DNA of 64,000 bases, taken from the NCBI RefSeq assembly GCF_004138165.1, contig NZ_RYFF01000011.1:1-64000 (forward strand), given 5' to 3'. Position 1 is the first letter of the stretch. Every line of letters begins with the position of its first letter. This stretch comes from Candidatus Chloroploca sp. Khr17. GTDB lineage: Bacteria; Chloroflexota; Chloroflexia; Chloroflexales; Chloroflexaceae. Below are positions 52,793-62,244 of the stretch, in pieces. A model generated the notes under the pieces. That model saw only the letters and a program-made list of their open reading frames with translations. It did no database searches and was not told the origin of the DNA. The position numbers were made by a program, and so were the translations under genes.

Positions 52793-54834
52793 GCTCACAC
52801 ACGATGACACAGGCAGACTCACCCAACCGCCTGTCCAGGATAATCGTTCGTCTCTGGCCACAGGCCGGCAACCTGCCAGTCCGCGATTTCACCATCTTGC
52901 AACGCGAGGTGGTTGGCACCCTCTATGGGATGGTGCTCTTCGCGTGTATGCTTGGCTGGCTCACCGTCGCCACTGATCGCGCTGACTTGCAGGCCAACTG
53001 GCTGCTCATGCTCAGCGGGATCATCTTTATCGTCATTATCAATCAGTTGAGTTTCTTCTGGATTCTCCGCCAGCCTGATGGCGAGACCGAGATGATCAGT
53101 GGCAATCTGAGTGTCTTGATCGGCCTGGCAACGCTGCTGATTGTCGGTCCCGGCCTGATCTGGATGCTGTTGCTCGCGCATCTCTTCGAGCTCGCCCACC
53201 GCCTCTGGCAGTATCGTCTCTTTGTCCAGCGCTGGAATGTGATCCGCAATTCGCTCGTCTCGCAAAGTACCCTCGGGCTGAGTTACCTGAGTTGCTACTA
53301 TGCGTTCATGATGCTCGGCGGTAGCCTGCCCCCGAACGATCTTGGGCTGATAACGCTTGGCGCGATGCTCGGGGCCTTGCTTGTCTTTAGCGCGGTGTTG
53401 CTCGGTTGTTTTGCGCTGCTCTTTCTCCTGCAGATCGTGCTCAAGCAGACCGCCGGACGGCGCATGGGTATGCAGTACCTCACCCGTTTTATTGGCTTGA
53501 CGATCATGCCCCCATTGCCCTTTGCGCTGCTCGGGGCGGTTGTCTACAGCGCCTATGCCCTGACCGGCTATCTCTTCTGGTGTACAAGTGTCGTGATGAT
53601 CAACCTGATCGCCCACTGGCTCAGCAAATCGGTCGCCGCAAGTGATCAGCGTCGCGAAGAACTGGCGCGCCTCGAAGCGCTCGGTCGCAGCATTTTGACC
53701 AGCCCGCCCGAGCTTGCCGCTCTCCCCACGTTACTTGTGCAGCACGTGTCCGGTATGTTCCGCGAACGGCGGATCTGCATTGGGCTCTTTGATGGTCAGA
53801 TTTTGCTGCGACGGCCTGCCGATGAGCCAGTTGATACGCACCTACTCGCCTGGCTCGCGGCGCATCCAGGCGAGCGGATCTGGCAACCGCATGAAAACCC
53901 ACCCTGGCCCGGGGCCGAAGGACGCTTTGTGCGCATCACCGTGCCGATCCGTGCCGTCGAGAACGAACCAGCCATCGGTATGATCTTTCTTGAACTGGGC
54001 ACCCTCGAAGGCGATCCCGAAAGTATGTTGCCCGCCCTACAAACCCTGGGCGCAACAATTGTCTCGGCGATTCATCGAGTCGACGAACACCGCCGCACGC
54101 TACGGCTCCATCGCTTTGATCAAGAACTGGCGATGGCCGGGCAGATCCAGGCCAGTTTTTTGCCCACAAGCATCCCCGCCATCCCCGGCTGGCAACTCAC
54201 CGCAACCCTCCGCCCTGCCCGCGAGACCTCCGGCGACTTCTACGATCTCCTGCTGCTTCCCGGCGGCGGCCTCGGGCTCATTATCGCTGATGTCGCCGAT
54301 AAAGGCACCGGGGCCGCCCTCTTTATGGCGCTCTCACGGACGCTGCTGCGTACGTATGCGTTTGAGTATCGCGATGATCCCGCGTCGGTCTTGCGTGCCG
54401 CCAACGAACGCATCCTGATGGATACTGACAGCACCATGTTTGTGACGGTCTTTTACGGCATCCTCGACCCGGCAACCGGAACCTTGCGCTACGCGAATGC
54501 CGGCCACAATCCGCCCTTTTTGCTGCGTCACGATGGCTCACTTGCCACCCTGACCAATACCGGCGTACCCCTCGGCATTGATCACGAACGCACCTGGGCA
54601 ACCCGCGACATCACCCTTGCGCAGAGTGATGTGCTCGTCATTTATACCGATGGCATCACCGAAGCCCAGAATGAGCACGAAGAGATGTTTGAAACGAGGC
54701 GGTTGCTCACCGTTGCCCGCACCACCACCGACGCCCATCAACTGCAAGAGCACATTCTGGATGCAGTGACGACCTTCGCTGGCAACGCCGCACAATCCGA
54801 TGATATTGCGCTGTTGATCCTCGCCCGCCACTGA
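52789..54834 (+). CDS. RsbU-like membrane PP2C phosphatase with GAF domain
   Basis: A 681-residue protein. About seven to eight hydrophobic helices fill residues 45-290. A GAF-like domain follows (about 300-430, [15 protein letters not shown]). The SpoIIE/PP2C_SIG phosphatase domain is at about 445-681, with metal-binding [41 protein letters not shown] and SDDIALL. Such enzymes dephosphorylate anti-anti-sigma factors in partner-switching pathways. No partner genes are nearby. The GTG start overlaps the obg stop by 4 bp. A second in-frame start, ATG at 52804, is possible. Confidence 0.88.
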   Translation: MSSHTMTQADSPNRLSRIIVRLWPQAGNLPVRDFTILQREVVGTLYGMVLFACMLGWLTVATDRADLQANWLLMLSGIIFIVIINQLSFFWILRQPDGETEMISGNLSVLIGLATLLIVGPGLIWMLLLAHLFELAHRLWQYRLFVQRWNVIRNSLVSQSTLGLSYLSCYYAFMMLGGSLPPNDLGLITLGAMLGALLVFSAVLLGCFALLFLLQIVLKQTAGRRMGMQYLTRFIGLTIMPPLPFALLGAVVYSAYALTGYLFWCTSVVMINLIAHWLSKSVAASDQRREELARLEALGRSILTSPPELAALPTLLVQHVSGMFRERRICIGLFDGQILLRRPADEPVDTHLLAWLAAHPGERIWQPHENPPWPGAEGRFVRITVPIRAVENEPAIGMIFLELGTLEGDPESMLPALQTLGATIVSAIHRVDEHRRTLRLHRFDQELAMAGQIQASFLPTSIPAIPGWQLTATLRPARETSGDFYDLLLLPGGGLGLIIADVADKGTGAALFMALSRTLLRTYAFEYRDDPASVLRAANERILMDTDSTMFVTVFYGILDPATGTLRYANAGHNPPFLLRHDGSLATLTNTGVPLGIDHERTWATRDITLAQSDVLVIYTDGITEAQNEHEEMFETRRLLTVARTTTDAHQLQEHILDAVTTFAGNAAQSDDIALLILARH

Positions 54835-54837
54835 GTG

Positions 54838-54965
54838 GTGTGTAACGTACGTTTCCCGGTAGCGCCGCCGACCACGAATAGGGGCTGCTCCATGCGCTAT
54901 TCGTTCATTCGTGGCCCCAATTCGTGGTCGGCGGTGCTACCAGAAAACTTTGTTGACAGACTACT
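54838..54965. mobile_element. MITE-like inverted-repeat element, copy 2
   Basis: The left end GTGTGTAACGTACGTTTCCC is followed by GGTAGCGCCGCCGACCACGA. The right end is ATTCGTGGTCGGCGGTGCTA then CCAGAAAACTTTGTTGACAG and ACTA. The ends are long imperfect complements, matching copy 1 at 28179-28300. It fills the entire gap between the stop codons of two convergent genes. Confidence 0.65.
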
Positions 54966-56188
54966 TATGAGCCGCCCGGCCAAAGAGCTACCAGTTCTTG
55001 CCAGAGATAGACAAAAAAATCGGGTAGGCGGGCGAAGAAGCCGGGATCAAAAACAGAGATCAGCGTCAACCCTACGACAAGGGCCAGAAGGATGGCCAGA
55101 ATGACAACGAAGCGACGCGAGATCATCCGCGGCATCGCGATCCCACCAAGGGCTGGCGGCGGTTCACTGATTTCAACATAGTGCAAGCGCCGAAACTCGT
55201 CCATGATCTCTGGCGTCTCAAGCCCCAGGTAGCTCAGATACGAACGGAACATCTGCAATGCTGCCGGGCCACGCGGCAAGAGCGTGAACTTCTCGTCTTC
55301 CATCGCCTGCAGATAGGACATCCGGATTTTGAGTTCGTTCTCGATCTGCACCAGGGTCAAATGCCGACGCTGACGCTCGTGTCGGATCCGTGCTCCGATG
55401 CCCGCATGCTCATCAAGATCAGGGGCAAGGGTCGTTTTGGATCCACCCGAAGCAGCAGGCGGCATGCGGAGCATCGCCATCTCTTCGGCTTCCGTCATAA
55501 AGACTCGATCTTCATCAGGAGGGTTGCGTTGGGGGCCGGGGGTCACCGGCGGTGCGTCAAGCGAGGCTGGGCGAACCGAGGCAGGCGCACCCGAGGCAGG
55601 CGCACCCACAGGTTGAGTAGGCGTTGTCGCGACCAAAGCCGCTGAGGGTATCGGCGACGGCTCGCGCATTGACGGAGCAACAGACGCCGGCTCAACGACA
55701 GGAGGCGGGGTTGTCGCAACAGGACGAGCATCCGCACTTGCGCCACTGCTCATCTTGCCAGTCGCGCCTGGCGCTGGAGCCTGGGCAGGCGCAACCGTAC
55801 CAGGGGTAGCCATACCAACTGAGCGGGTCTTCGTCGCTACGGCGGCCACACGCGCACGCAACCGTGCCACCAGTTCGGCGGAACGGTAGGGTTTGCTCAC
55901 ATAATCAACCGCACCCAACGCAAAGGCACGAACCACATCCTCTTCACGCGAAGCAGCACTGAGCACAATCACTTGGGTGCGGCCAGCCAGCCGTTCAAGT
56001 ACCGCCCAGCCAGCCTCGTTCCCCGAACGAACCTCGATCATCACCAGATCGGGCTTGTGTTTATGAAAGAGTTGCTCGCCATAAACTAGATCACTGCTGT
56101 TGATAACTTCAAAATCAGCAAGTTCAAGCTGGATGCTCAGGCGCGTCAACAAAGTCACATCATCGTCTATAATCAGAATAGAAGGCAA
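54965..56188 (-). CDS. Receiver domain fused to RodZ-type HTH and membrane anchor
   Basis: About 407 residues in four parts. A receiver domain comes first (ILIIDDDVTLL; the acceptor position is in VMIEVRSGNEAG, where Glu replaces the usual Asp; Lys in VSKPYRSAE). A ~110-residue Pro/Ala-rich linker follows. The RodZ-like helix-turn-helix is GARIRHERQRRHLTLVQIEN followed by KIRMSYLQAMEDEKF. Last is a C-terminal membrane helix (FVVILAILLALVVGLTLISVF). The REC-RodZ order is unusual. I favour the TTG at 56188, which has GAGGAG seven bases upstream; an alternative GTG lies at 56227. It is divergent from mnmG. Confidence 0.7.
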   Translation of the reverse strand: MPSILIIDDDVTLLTRLSIQLELADFEVINSSDLVYGEQLFHKHKPDLVMIEVRSGNEAGWAVLERLAGRTQVIVLSAASREEDVVRAFALGAVDYVSKPYRSAELVARLRARVAAVATKTRSVGMATPGTVAPAQAPAPGATGKMSSGASADARPVATTPPPVVEPASVAPSMREPSPIPSAALVATTPTQPVGAPASGAPASVRPASLDAPPVTPGPQRNPPDEDRVFMTEAEEMAMLRMPPAASGGSKTTLAPDLDEHAGIGARIRHERQRRHLTLVQIENELKIRMSYLQAMEDEKFTLLPRGPAALQMFRSYLSYLGLETPEIMDEFRRLHYVEISEPPPALGGIAMPRMISRRFVVILAILLALVVGLTLISVFDPGFFARLPDFFVYLWQELVALWPGGS

Positions 56189-56260
56189 GCCATCGCTCCT
56201 CACCGGTTTCAGCAGACGGTGATACACTCATCCGGTCGTGGCGATTATACCATAGTAACT

Positions 56261-58225
56261 ATGCAACATTTATATGATGTCATTGTCATCGGGGCCGGTC
56301 ACGCCGGGTGTGAAGCGGCCAATGCAGCGGCACGCCTCGGCTGCCGCACCCTGCTCCTCACGATTGATCTCGATAAACTAGCCCATATGTCGTGCAATCC
56401 AAGCATCGGTGGGCCAGCCAAGGGCCATCTCGTGCGTGAGCTTGATGCGATGGGCGGGCTGATTGCCCGTGTGACCGACCAGACGGCCATCCAGATCCGC
56501 CTGCTCAACGAGAGCAAAGGGCCAGCCGTGCAGTCACTCCGTGCGCAGTGCGACAAGCGGCTCTATGCCCAGGTGATGAAAGAGACGCTTGAACGCATGC
56601 CGGGGCTTGATCTGCGCCAGGCTATGGTCGAGCAGATTATCCCCCTGCTGCCCACTGACCCGACCGATCCGAGGGCAGCACGCTTTACCGTTGTCACCCA
56701 CACTGGCTGGCAGTACCAGGCACGGGCGCTCGTGCTGACCACCGGCACCTTTCTGCGTGGCCGTGCGGTCACAGGCCAGGCGGCATGGGGGGCCGGGCGG
56801 GCAGGCGAAGCACCGGCCATGGCGCTCGGCAATGATCTCGCCTCACTCGGCTTTCCGCTGGTACGCCTCAAAACCGGCACACCTCCACGGATCGATGCCC
56901 GCACCATTGATTTTAGCCAGACCGAGATCCAGCATGGAAGCCGCGTACCCTCCTATTTTGGGTACTATTATGCCGATCTGGAAGCCCCTCCCGCCCCAGC
57001 GTACCACGGCGAGCCAGCCGCCATCTATCCTGCGGCCCTGCGTGAAGGCTGGCGCCCCCAACTCCCATGTTATCAGGTCTATACCGGGGCAGACTTTCAT
57101 CGCCTGATCCGCGCGAATCTCGACCGTGCGCCTCTCTTCAGCGGAGTGATCGAAGGCGTTGGCCCACGCTATTGCCCAAGCATCGAAGACAAGATCGTCC
57201 GCTTTGCCGACAAAGAACGTCACGGCTTCTTTCTTGAGCCTGAAGGCTGGAAGACCCACGAAGTCTATGTGCAGGGGTGCAATACCTCGTTACCCGAAGA
57301 TGTGCAGTGGGCGATGTTGCGCACCATTCCAGCCCTGCGCAAGGTGGAGTTGATGCGCATTGGCTATGCAATTGAGTATGATGCCGTGCGCACCGGCGAG
57401 GTCGGGGCCGATCTGCAAACGCGTCGCCTTGCCGGGCTCTTTCTGGCGGGGCAGATCAATGGTACCACGGGCTACGAAGAGGCGGCTGCGCAGGGGATGA
57501 TGGCAGGTATCAATGCGGCTCGTTTTGTCCAGCAGACCCCGGCGATCATCTTGCGCCGCGACCAGGCATATATCGGGGTGCTCATTGATGACCTCGTCAC
57601 CAAAGAGATCCACGAACCCTATCGCATGTTCACAAGTCGTGCCGAACATCGTCTGTTGTTGCGCCACGATAACGCCGATCTCCGGCTGAGCCCGCTGGCC
57701 CACGAACTGGGGCTGATCGACGCTGCCCGCGCCGCCGCCGTTGAACGTCGCCACGCCGCTGCCGAAGCCCTCTACACAACGCTCAGCGAGCGCCGGATCT
57801 TCCCCTCAGCCGATACCAATGCCCGACTCACCGCAGCAGGCATTGGCAGTCTGAACAATCCAGCCAGCGCCGCCGATGTGCTTGCCCGGCCACATATCAG
57901 GTATCCACAACTGCGCGCCGCGCTGGATCTGCCTGAAGCCTCGCCAGAGATCGAAGATCTGGTCGAAGTCACATGCAAATATGGGGGCTACATCGAACGG
58001 CAGCAGCGCGAAGTCGAACGTATGCGTAAAATGGAAAACCGGCGCATCCCTGACACCTTTGATTACCGCGGGATCAATGGGCTCCGCAACGAAGCACGCC
58101 AGGTCTTGCTGCGGTTCCGTCCGGCAACGCTTGGGCAGGCGAGCCGTCTCGCAGGCATCAACCCTTCTGATGTCGCTATTTTGCTCTTTGCCCTAGAACG
58201 CCGCAACCCTGAAAGCAGGCTGTAA
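56261..58225 (+). CDS. mnmG: tRNA uridine 5-carboxymethylaminomethyl modification enzyme MnmG
   Basis: A 654-residue FAD enzyme that, with MnmE, makes cmnm5U34 in tRNA. It has the FAD motif IVIGAGHAGCEAANAAARLG, CNPSIGGPAKGHLV, LTTGTFLRGRA and GQINGTTGYEEAAAQG. The C-terminal helical domain has IEDLVEVTCKYGGYIERQ (shown as YGGYIERQ with the preceding acidic helix). Full length. I use the ATG at 56261; upstream in-frame codons (from 56219) lie in the promoter region, and no Shine-Dalgarno is visible, so the mRNA may be nearly leaderless. It is divergent from the REC-RodZ gene with a short shared promoter region. Confidence 0.96.
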   Translation: MQHLYDVIVIGAGHAGCEAANAAARLGCRTLLLTIDLDKLAHMSCNPSIGGPAKGHLVRELDAMGGLIARVTDQTAIQIRLLNESKGPAVQSLRAQCDKRLYAQVMKETLERMPGLDLRQAMVEQIIPLLPTDPTDPRAARFTVVTHTGWQYQARALVLTTGTFLRGRAVTGQAAWGAGRAGEAPAMALGNDLASLGFPLVRLKTGTPPRIDARTIDFSQTEIQHGSRVPSYFGYYYADLEAPPAPAYHGEPAAIYPAALREGWRPQLPCYQVYTGADFHRLIRANLDRAPLFSGVIEGVGPRYCPSIEDKIVRFADKERHGFFLEPEGWKTHEVYVQGCNTSLPEDVQWAMLRTIPALRKVELMRIGYAIEYDAVRTGEVGADLQTRRLAGLFLAGQINGTTGYEEAAAQGMMAGINAARFVQQTPAIILRRDQAYIGVLIDDLVTKEIHEPYRMFTSRAEHRLLLRHDNADLRLSPLAHELGLIDAARAAAVERRHAAAEALYTTLSERRIFPSADTNARLTAAGIGSLNNPASAADVLARPHIRYPQLRAALDLPEASPEIEDLVEVTCKYGGYIERQQREVERMRKMENRRIPDTFDYRGINGLRNEARQVLLRFRPATLGQASRLAGINPSDVAILLFALERRNPESRL

Positions 58226-58311
58226 CCCGTCGATCTATACTAAAGGGGAAGGGCAACATCAAACCCCTCTGTATGGTCGCATCTTCCAGATCCAAGCCAA
58301 GGAGCGCTCGT

Positions 58312-58848
58312 ATGCAGAGCCCGAACAGTGTCGCCGGGCAATTTCGCACCCTCGAGATGACGGTGCTTATGACGCCGGATACGGCAAACTTCTCAGGCAA
58401 CGTTCACGGTGGGCATCTGCTCAAACTACTCGATCAAGTTGCTTTTGCCTGTGCCTCGCGCTATGCAGGATCGTATGTTGTCACGGTGTCAGTTGACCAG
58501 GTGGTGTTTCACGAACGAGTTCATGTTGGGGAACTGGTCACCTTCATTGCTTCCGTCAATTATACCGGCAAAACGTCGATGGAGATCGGGATTCGGGTTG
58601 TTTCAGAAAATATTACCGAGCGTTCCATTCGCCACGTTCTGACCTGCTATTTCAACATGGTGTCCGTTGATGAAGAGGGCAATCCAAACCCAATTCCATC
58701 GGTGCCCATTGAAAATGCCGAGCAGCGTCGCCGCTGGGCTGCGGCCAAGCTCCGTCGCGATCTCCGCAAAGAGATCGAAGCACGCAGCCTGGAGATTCGC
58801 CAGCACCCCGAAGATATGCTCAGTGAACTGAGCCCCGAGTCAGCTTGA
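58312..58848 (+). CDS. Hotdog-fold acyl-CoA thioesterase (YciA-like)
   Basis: A 178-residue enzyme. NFSGNVHGGHLLKLLDQVAF is the hotdog active-site helix with the conserved Asp. VSVDQVVFHERVHVGELVTF and NYTGKTSMEIGIRV follow, as in YciA/acyl-CoA hydrolase proteins that release CoA from short to long acyl-CoAs. A ~35-residue charged helical tail ends the protein. AAGGAG eight bases before the ATG at 58312 supports this start. A terminator follows. Confidence 0.88.
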   Translation: MQSPNSVAGQFRTLEMTVLMTPDTANFSGNVHGGHLLKLLDQVAFACASRYAGSYVVTVSVDQVVFHERVHVGELVTFIASVNYTGKTSMEIGIRVVSENITERSIRHVLTCYFNMVSVDEEGNPNPIPSVPIENAEQRRRWAAAKLRRDLRKEIEARSLEIRQHPEDMLSELSPESA

Positions 58849-58878
58849 GTCGTGCTTGCCTGACCGCACCGCAACGAA

Positions 58879-58910
58879 AAAAGACGGCAACCAGTTGGTT
58901 GCCGTCTTTT
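58879..58910 (+). terminator. Terminator of the thioesterase gene
   Basis: AAAAGACGGCAACCA-GT-TGGTTGCCGTCTTTT is a perfect 15-bp stem ending in a T-run, 30 bases past the stop codon. Confidence 0.88.
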
Positions 58911-58940
58911 CTGTCCCGAAGCAGTGTCGAAGACATGCAA

Positions 58941-58977
58941 AAGACCTGTCATCCAAACCCACCGTGATGACAGGTCT
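58941..58977 (-). terminator. Terminator of the gp19-like gene
   Basis: AGACCTGTCAT and ATGACAGGTCT pair around about 14 bases. On the minus strand the stem is followed by TTTTGC. It lies 25 bases beyond the stop of the gene ending at 59003 and back-to-back with the thioesterase terminator. Confidence 0.7.
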
Positions 58978-59002
58978 CTTCACAGGTCAGGGGCATCTCG
59001 TC

Positions 59003-59434
59003 CTAGTTCATCAGAATATCATCGCAAATCAACTCGACACTCTCAATTTGGCGACGCCGATCACCCATAGCCTCTCCACTCTCGAGATGCTCGGGCCACG
59101 CCCCGTGGAAGCGCCAGCGTGCGCAGGGGCGACCAAACTCGTCAATCGCAACAATCGAACCGTCGTGGCGCTCGATATGACCTTCAGCATTCGCATGTTC
59201 CCATTTCGGCAACATATCATCGAGCGCGATTCCCTCAGCCAGCACTACCCGCTCCTCGTGATTGGGAGAGTAGACATCGAAGAGATCAATGGCATCCGGG
59301 CCAAAGTAGAACTCGACATGGCGATGCTCAACTTCAAGACCACTGCAATAGCCAAAGACACCCCGCGGAACACCATCAACCTCGACAAGGTAGCGAACAT
59401 TGGCAAAGGGATTGGGCAATTTTCTGTACGCCAT
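59003..59434 (-). CDS. Orphan phage tail-tube (T4 gp19)-like protein
   Basis: A 143-residue protein, close to the usual length for the family. ANVRYLVEVDGVPRGVFGYC and SGLEVEHRHVEF match the first beta-hairpin region of gp19-type tube proteins. IERHDGSIVAIDEFGRPCAR and WRFHGAWPEHLESGE, then IESVELICDDI, match the second half (RRDGSIVLLD..GxExARWxFxxAWP..E pattern). The ATG at 59434 has GGAG upstream; a longer frame from 59551 adds unrelated residues. In phage and contractile injection systems this protein stacks into the inner tube. No sheath, baseplate or other phage gene is in the window, so its role here is unknown. Confidence 0.7.
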   Translation of the reverse strand: MAYRKLPNPFANVRYLVEVDGVPRGVFGYCSGLEVEHRHVEFYFGPDAIDLFDVYSPNHEERVVLAEGIALDDMLPKWEHANAEGHIERHDGSIVAIDEFGRPCARWRFHGAWPEHLESGEAMGDRRRQIESVELICDDILMN

Positions 59435-59649
59435 GGTGAACTCCCTCGTAAATGTAGTCCTGTCAACAGATCCTGCAAGATCCTGTCTAACGAACCTCTT
59501 CCCGCTGTGAACAAAACGATACATGCCCTGTTCCATGCAGTATAACCCCACAGGAGCGGCTGTAGGGTGGTAAGATGCATCCTAAGAGTTAAGAGAGCAT
59601 TACAGGGAGGCAAGGGGCGTGGATGGGGACAGGAAACCAGAGCCAAACA

Positions 59650-59682
59650 GCCCCCACGACCAGCACAACTGGTCGTGGGGGC
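59650..59682 (-). terminator. Terminator of bchE
   Basis: GCCCCCACGACCAG and CTGGTCGTGGGGGC form a perfect 14-bp stem around CACAA, 10 bases past the bchE stop on the minus strand. It is followed there by TGTTTGG. It also insulates the gp19-like gene, so that gene is not simply the tail of the bch operon. Confidence 0.75.
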
Positions 59683-59692
59683 CAACAAGAGC

Positions 59693-61327
59693 TTAACATC
59701 CAACCTGCTTATTCTCGTCACGCAGAGGGGTATTGAGGGTATTCTCAGACTGGTGACGGATTTCTTCGGGGTCAAAGCCACGAGGAATAGCCCCACCGAA
59801 GGTGATATCGGCCACCAATTCGGGGTGATCTTCCTTCAACGTACTCAACTGCTCCATCGTAAAGACACGCGACTCATCAAAGGCCAGGTCGACTTCCATC
59901 TGTGTACCATTCATATGGACACGTCCGAGGTCATAGAAGCGCTTGGTGACGGTCGTCTTCATAAAGGCACGGAGACAACCGAGCATATATTTACGCTTGA
60001 CGGGGTCTTTGATGAAGGGGTATTCAAAGAAGGCCTTGCGCATATAGAACCGGGCATAGTTGCGTAACACACCCTTGAGCACATCTTCGCGATCCATTGC
60101 CTCGGGCTTCATGATCGGGGTGACAAAGTTGTACTTGCTATAGTCACGCACCTCGACCTTATCGCCCAGTTCCTCGAAGAGTTCGGCAAACGGCCACGGC
60201 GTATACATATTCCAGTTGGCCATGTCCGGCTTCCAGTCCTGCGAGAGGCGGTAGGTCTCTTCGATGGTTTCGGGCGTTTCGTTCTCCATGCCCATGATGA
60301 ACTGCGCTTCGGCAACCATCCCATGGGACTGGATCATCTTAATCGCCCGCTTGTTCTGCTCGATCGTCGTCTGCTTGCGGAAGCGGTCAAGGTTCATCTG
60401 GGCGGCTGCCTCGGTGCCAAGCGAGATATGCATCAACCCCGCCTTGCGCCAGAGGGGCAACAGGGCTTCGTCACGCATAATGTCGGTCACGCGAGTATTG
60501 ATCCCCCAGAGCACGGGCAACTTGCGACGCGCCAGTTCTTCACAGAGCGCCGTAAATTTCTTGCGGTTGAGGGTCGGCTCTTCATCGGCAAGAATAAAGA
60601 AGCCCACGTTGTAATCGCGTACCAGCGTCTCGACTTCATCGACAAACTTGAGCGGGCTGCGCGAACGATATTTGCGCCAGAACTTCCACTGCGAGCAGAA
60701 ACGACAGGTAAAGGGACACCCACGGGCAAAGTTGGGCACGGCGACCCGCACATTCATCGGAACATAAATGTACTTGTCCCACTCGAGCAAGCTCCAGTCA
60801 GGCGTCAGAGTATCAAGATCGGCAATCGGATCACGTGCAGGCGTCGCCACAACCTTCTCATTCTCGAGATAAGCAATGCCCTGGATCGTCGCCCGATCTT
60901 TGAGATCACTCCCGGCCTCAATGCTCTTGAGCAACTCAACAATGATCTCTTCACCCTCACCACGCACGATGTAGTCAACCCACGGTGCCTCAGACAAAAC
61001 CTGGGCATACATAAAGGTTGGATGGACGCCACCGAGGATCAACTTGGTGTTGGGCAACAACTCACGCGCCATCTTCAGGGTTGCCTGGGCCTTGATGATC
61101 ATTGGGGTGATCGCTGTTGCCAGAATCACGTCAGGCCGGTTGCGCTCGATGATGACCCGCAATTGATCATCGGGGATGTCGAGCGTCATGGCGTCAATGA
61201 AACGAACATTGTCGAATCCGGCCGTCTTAAGCGCGCCTCCGATATAGGCGACCCAACTCGGCGGCCAACTGCCCGCGATTTCAGCTCCGCCCGCGTGGTA
61301 ATTGGGCTGGATCATCATGATCCGCAT
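59693..61327 (-). CDS. bchE: Mg-protoporphyrin IX monomethyl ester anaerobic cyclase
   Basis: A 544-residue radical-SAM/B12 protein that forms the isocyclic ring of bacteriochlorophyll without oxygen, using water-derived oxygen and cobalamin. An N-terminal B12-binding-type domain (LPNTKLILGGVHPTFM, YIVRGEGEEIIVELL) is followed by the radical-SAM cysteines in CPFTCRFC (CxxxCxxC, near residue 203), followed by SQWKFWRKYRSRSPLKFVDE. The start at 61327 (MRIMMIQPN) has GGAG upstream. It is preceded by bchJ on the same strand, 109 bp away. Related B12-radical-SAM enzymes exist, but this motif context and the V4R neighbour favour BchE. Confidence 0.88.
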   Translation of the reverse strand: MRIMMIQPNYHAGGAEIAGSWPPSWVAYIGGALKTAGFDNVRFIDAMTLDIPDDQLRVIIERNRPDVILATAITPMIIKAQATLKMARELLPNTKLILGGVHPTFMYAQVLSEAPWVDYIVRGEGEEIIVELLKSIEAGSDLKDRATIQGIAYLENEKVVATPARDPIADLDTLTPDWSLLEWDKYIYVPMNVRVAVPNFARGCPFTCRFCSQWKFWRKYRSRSPLKFVDEVETLVRDYNVGFFILADEEPTLNRKKFTALCEELARRKLPVLWGINTRVTDIMRDEALLPLWRKAGLMHISLGTEAAAQMNLDRFRKQTTIEQNKRAIKMIQSHGMVAEAQFIMGMENETPETIEETYRLSQDWKPDMANWNMYTPWPFAELFEELGDKVEVRDYSKYNFVTPIMKPEAMDREDVLKGVLRNYARFYMRKAFFEYPFIKDPVKRKYMLGCLRAFMKTTVTKRFYDLGRVHMNGTQMEVDLAFDESRVFTMEQLSTLKEDHPELVADITFGGAIPRGFDPEEIRHQSENTLNTPLRDENKQVGC

Positions 61328-61436
61328 AGCGGTCTCCCTTGTTGATGGGGCCATAATGGCCCTGCGACTGACAACAGACTCTGTACTACAAAAACCTACG
61401 AGAACGGAGGCCAGCGCCTCCGGCGAACGCCCCTAT

Positions 61437-62048
61437 TCAGGGGATGGTCACCTCGAACGTACACGCATCAGCACCCATCGCGCCACATGCTGTTTCGCGA
61501 ACGATGAGCCGCGGATTGATCAAGGGACGCAAGAGAGCTTGAAAACAGTGGGTGTAGTAGTGACACAATGGTGCATCAGTTGCCATCCCACGACACTCGG
61601 GGCTGTCGGCCAGACAAATGGTGGCCCCTCGCCGCCCCACATCATAGCTGAAACGGCCGCTGCCAGCAAAGGTCCAGGCATGACCAGCGATCGCCTTCAA
61701 AAAGATGCGCAAACCGAGTGAAGAGGGCAACCATGGTAAAAGGATCCGGATCGGCGCAGGAATACGGTTGGCGAGCAAATAGTCGGCAGTGCGTTCGCCT
61801 GAACGGGCCAGCACCTTGCCGGTCGCCTCAAAACCGAGATCAGTGCGCAAGGCGTTGATCAGCGCCATAAACACTTGCTCATCAACCATGTCGGTCGGCA
61901 ATTGCTCGTTCAACGCGCTGTGCCCAATCCGCTCCAGGATCGCCCGGGCGTCCTCGGCACCATATACCTCGTTGAGCGCCCCCACCGTCTGGATAATTGA
62001 GTTCGGGCCAATGCGCACAACACCTGCTGTCGCGTGTGTTGTATGCAT
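61437..62048 (-). CDS. bchJ: BchJ-type V4R (4-vinyl reductase) domain protein
   Basis: A 203-residue protein. A ~90-residue N-terminal helical region (IIQTVGALNEVYGAEDARAI) precedes a V4R domain (WTFAGSGRFSYDVG) with cysteines in CLADSPEC, CHYYTHC and RETACGAMGADACTFEV. BchJ was first linked to 8-vinyl reduction but now appears to assist chlorophyll-precursor handling. Adjacent bchE supports a role in bacteriochlorophyll synthesis. I use the ATG at 62048, with AAAGG upstream; ATGs at 62066 and 62090 are possible. It is divergent from hoxE. Confidence 0.85.
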   Translation of the reverse strand: MHTTHATAGVVRIGPNSIIQTVGALNEVYGAEDARAILERIGHSALNEQLPTDMVDEQVFMALINALRTDLGFEATGKVLARSGERTADYLLANRIPAPIRILLPWLPSSLGLRIFLKAIAGHAWTFAGSGRFSYDVGRRGATICLADSPECRGMATDAPLCHYYTHCFQALLRPLINPRLIVRETACGAMGADACTFEVTIP

Positions 62049-62244
62049 AACAGAACCTTTCACCATGAAAACAATCCCATGACATTTCATATCATGATAG
62101 CCCGCGAGAAGTCTACCACGCAGGCTCGTGTCAAAGGGTAATGATCGCTCAACACTACGTAAGGTTTTCTTCTCTGATCAGGATGCGCCAGGATGCTACC
62201 ATGAGATAATGTGAGCGTCATAGTTGACGAGATAGGGACTGCGT

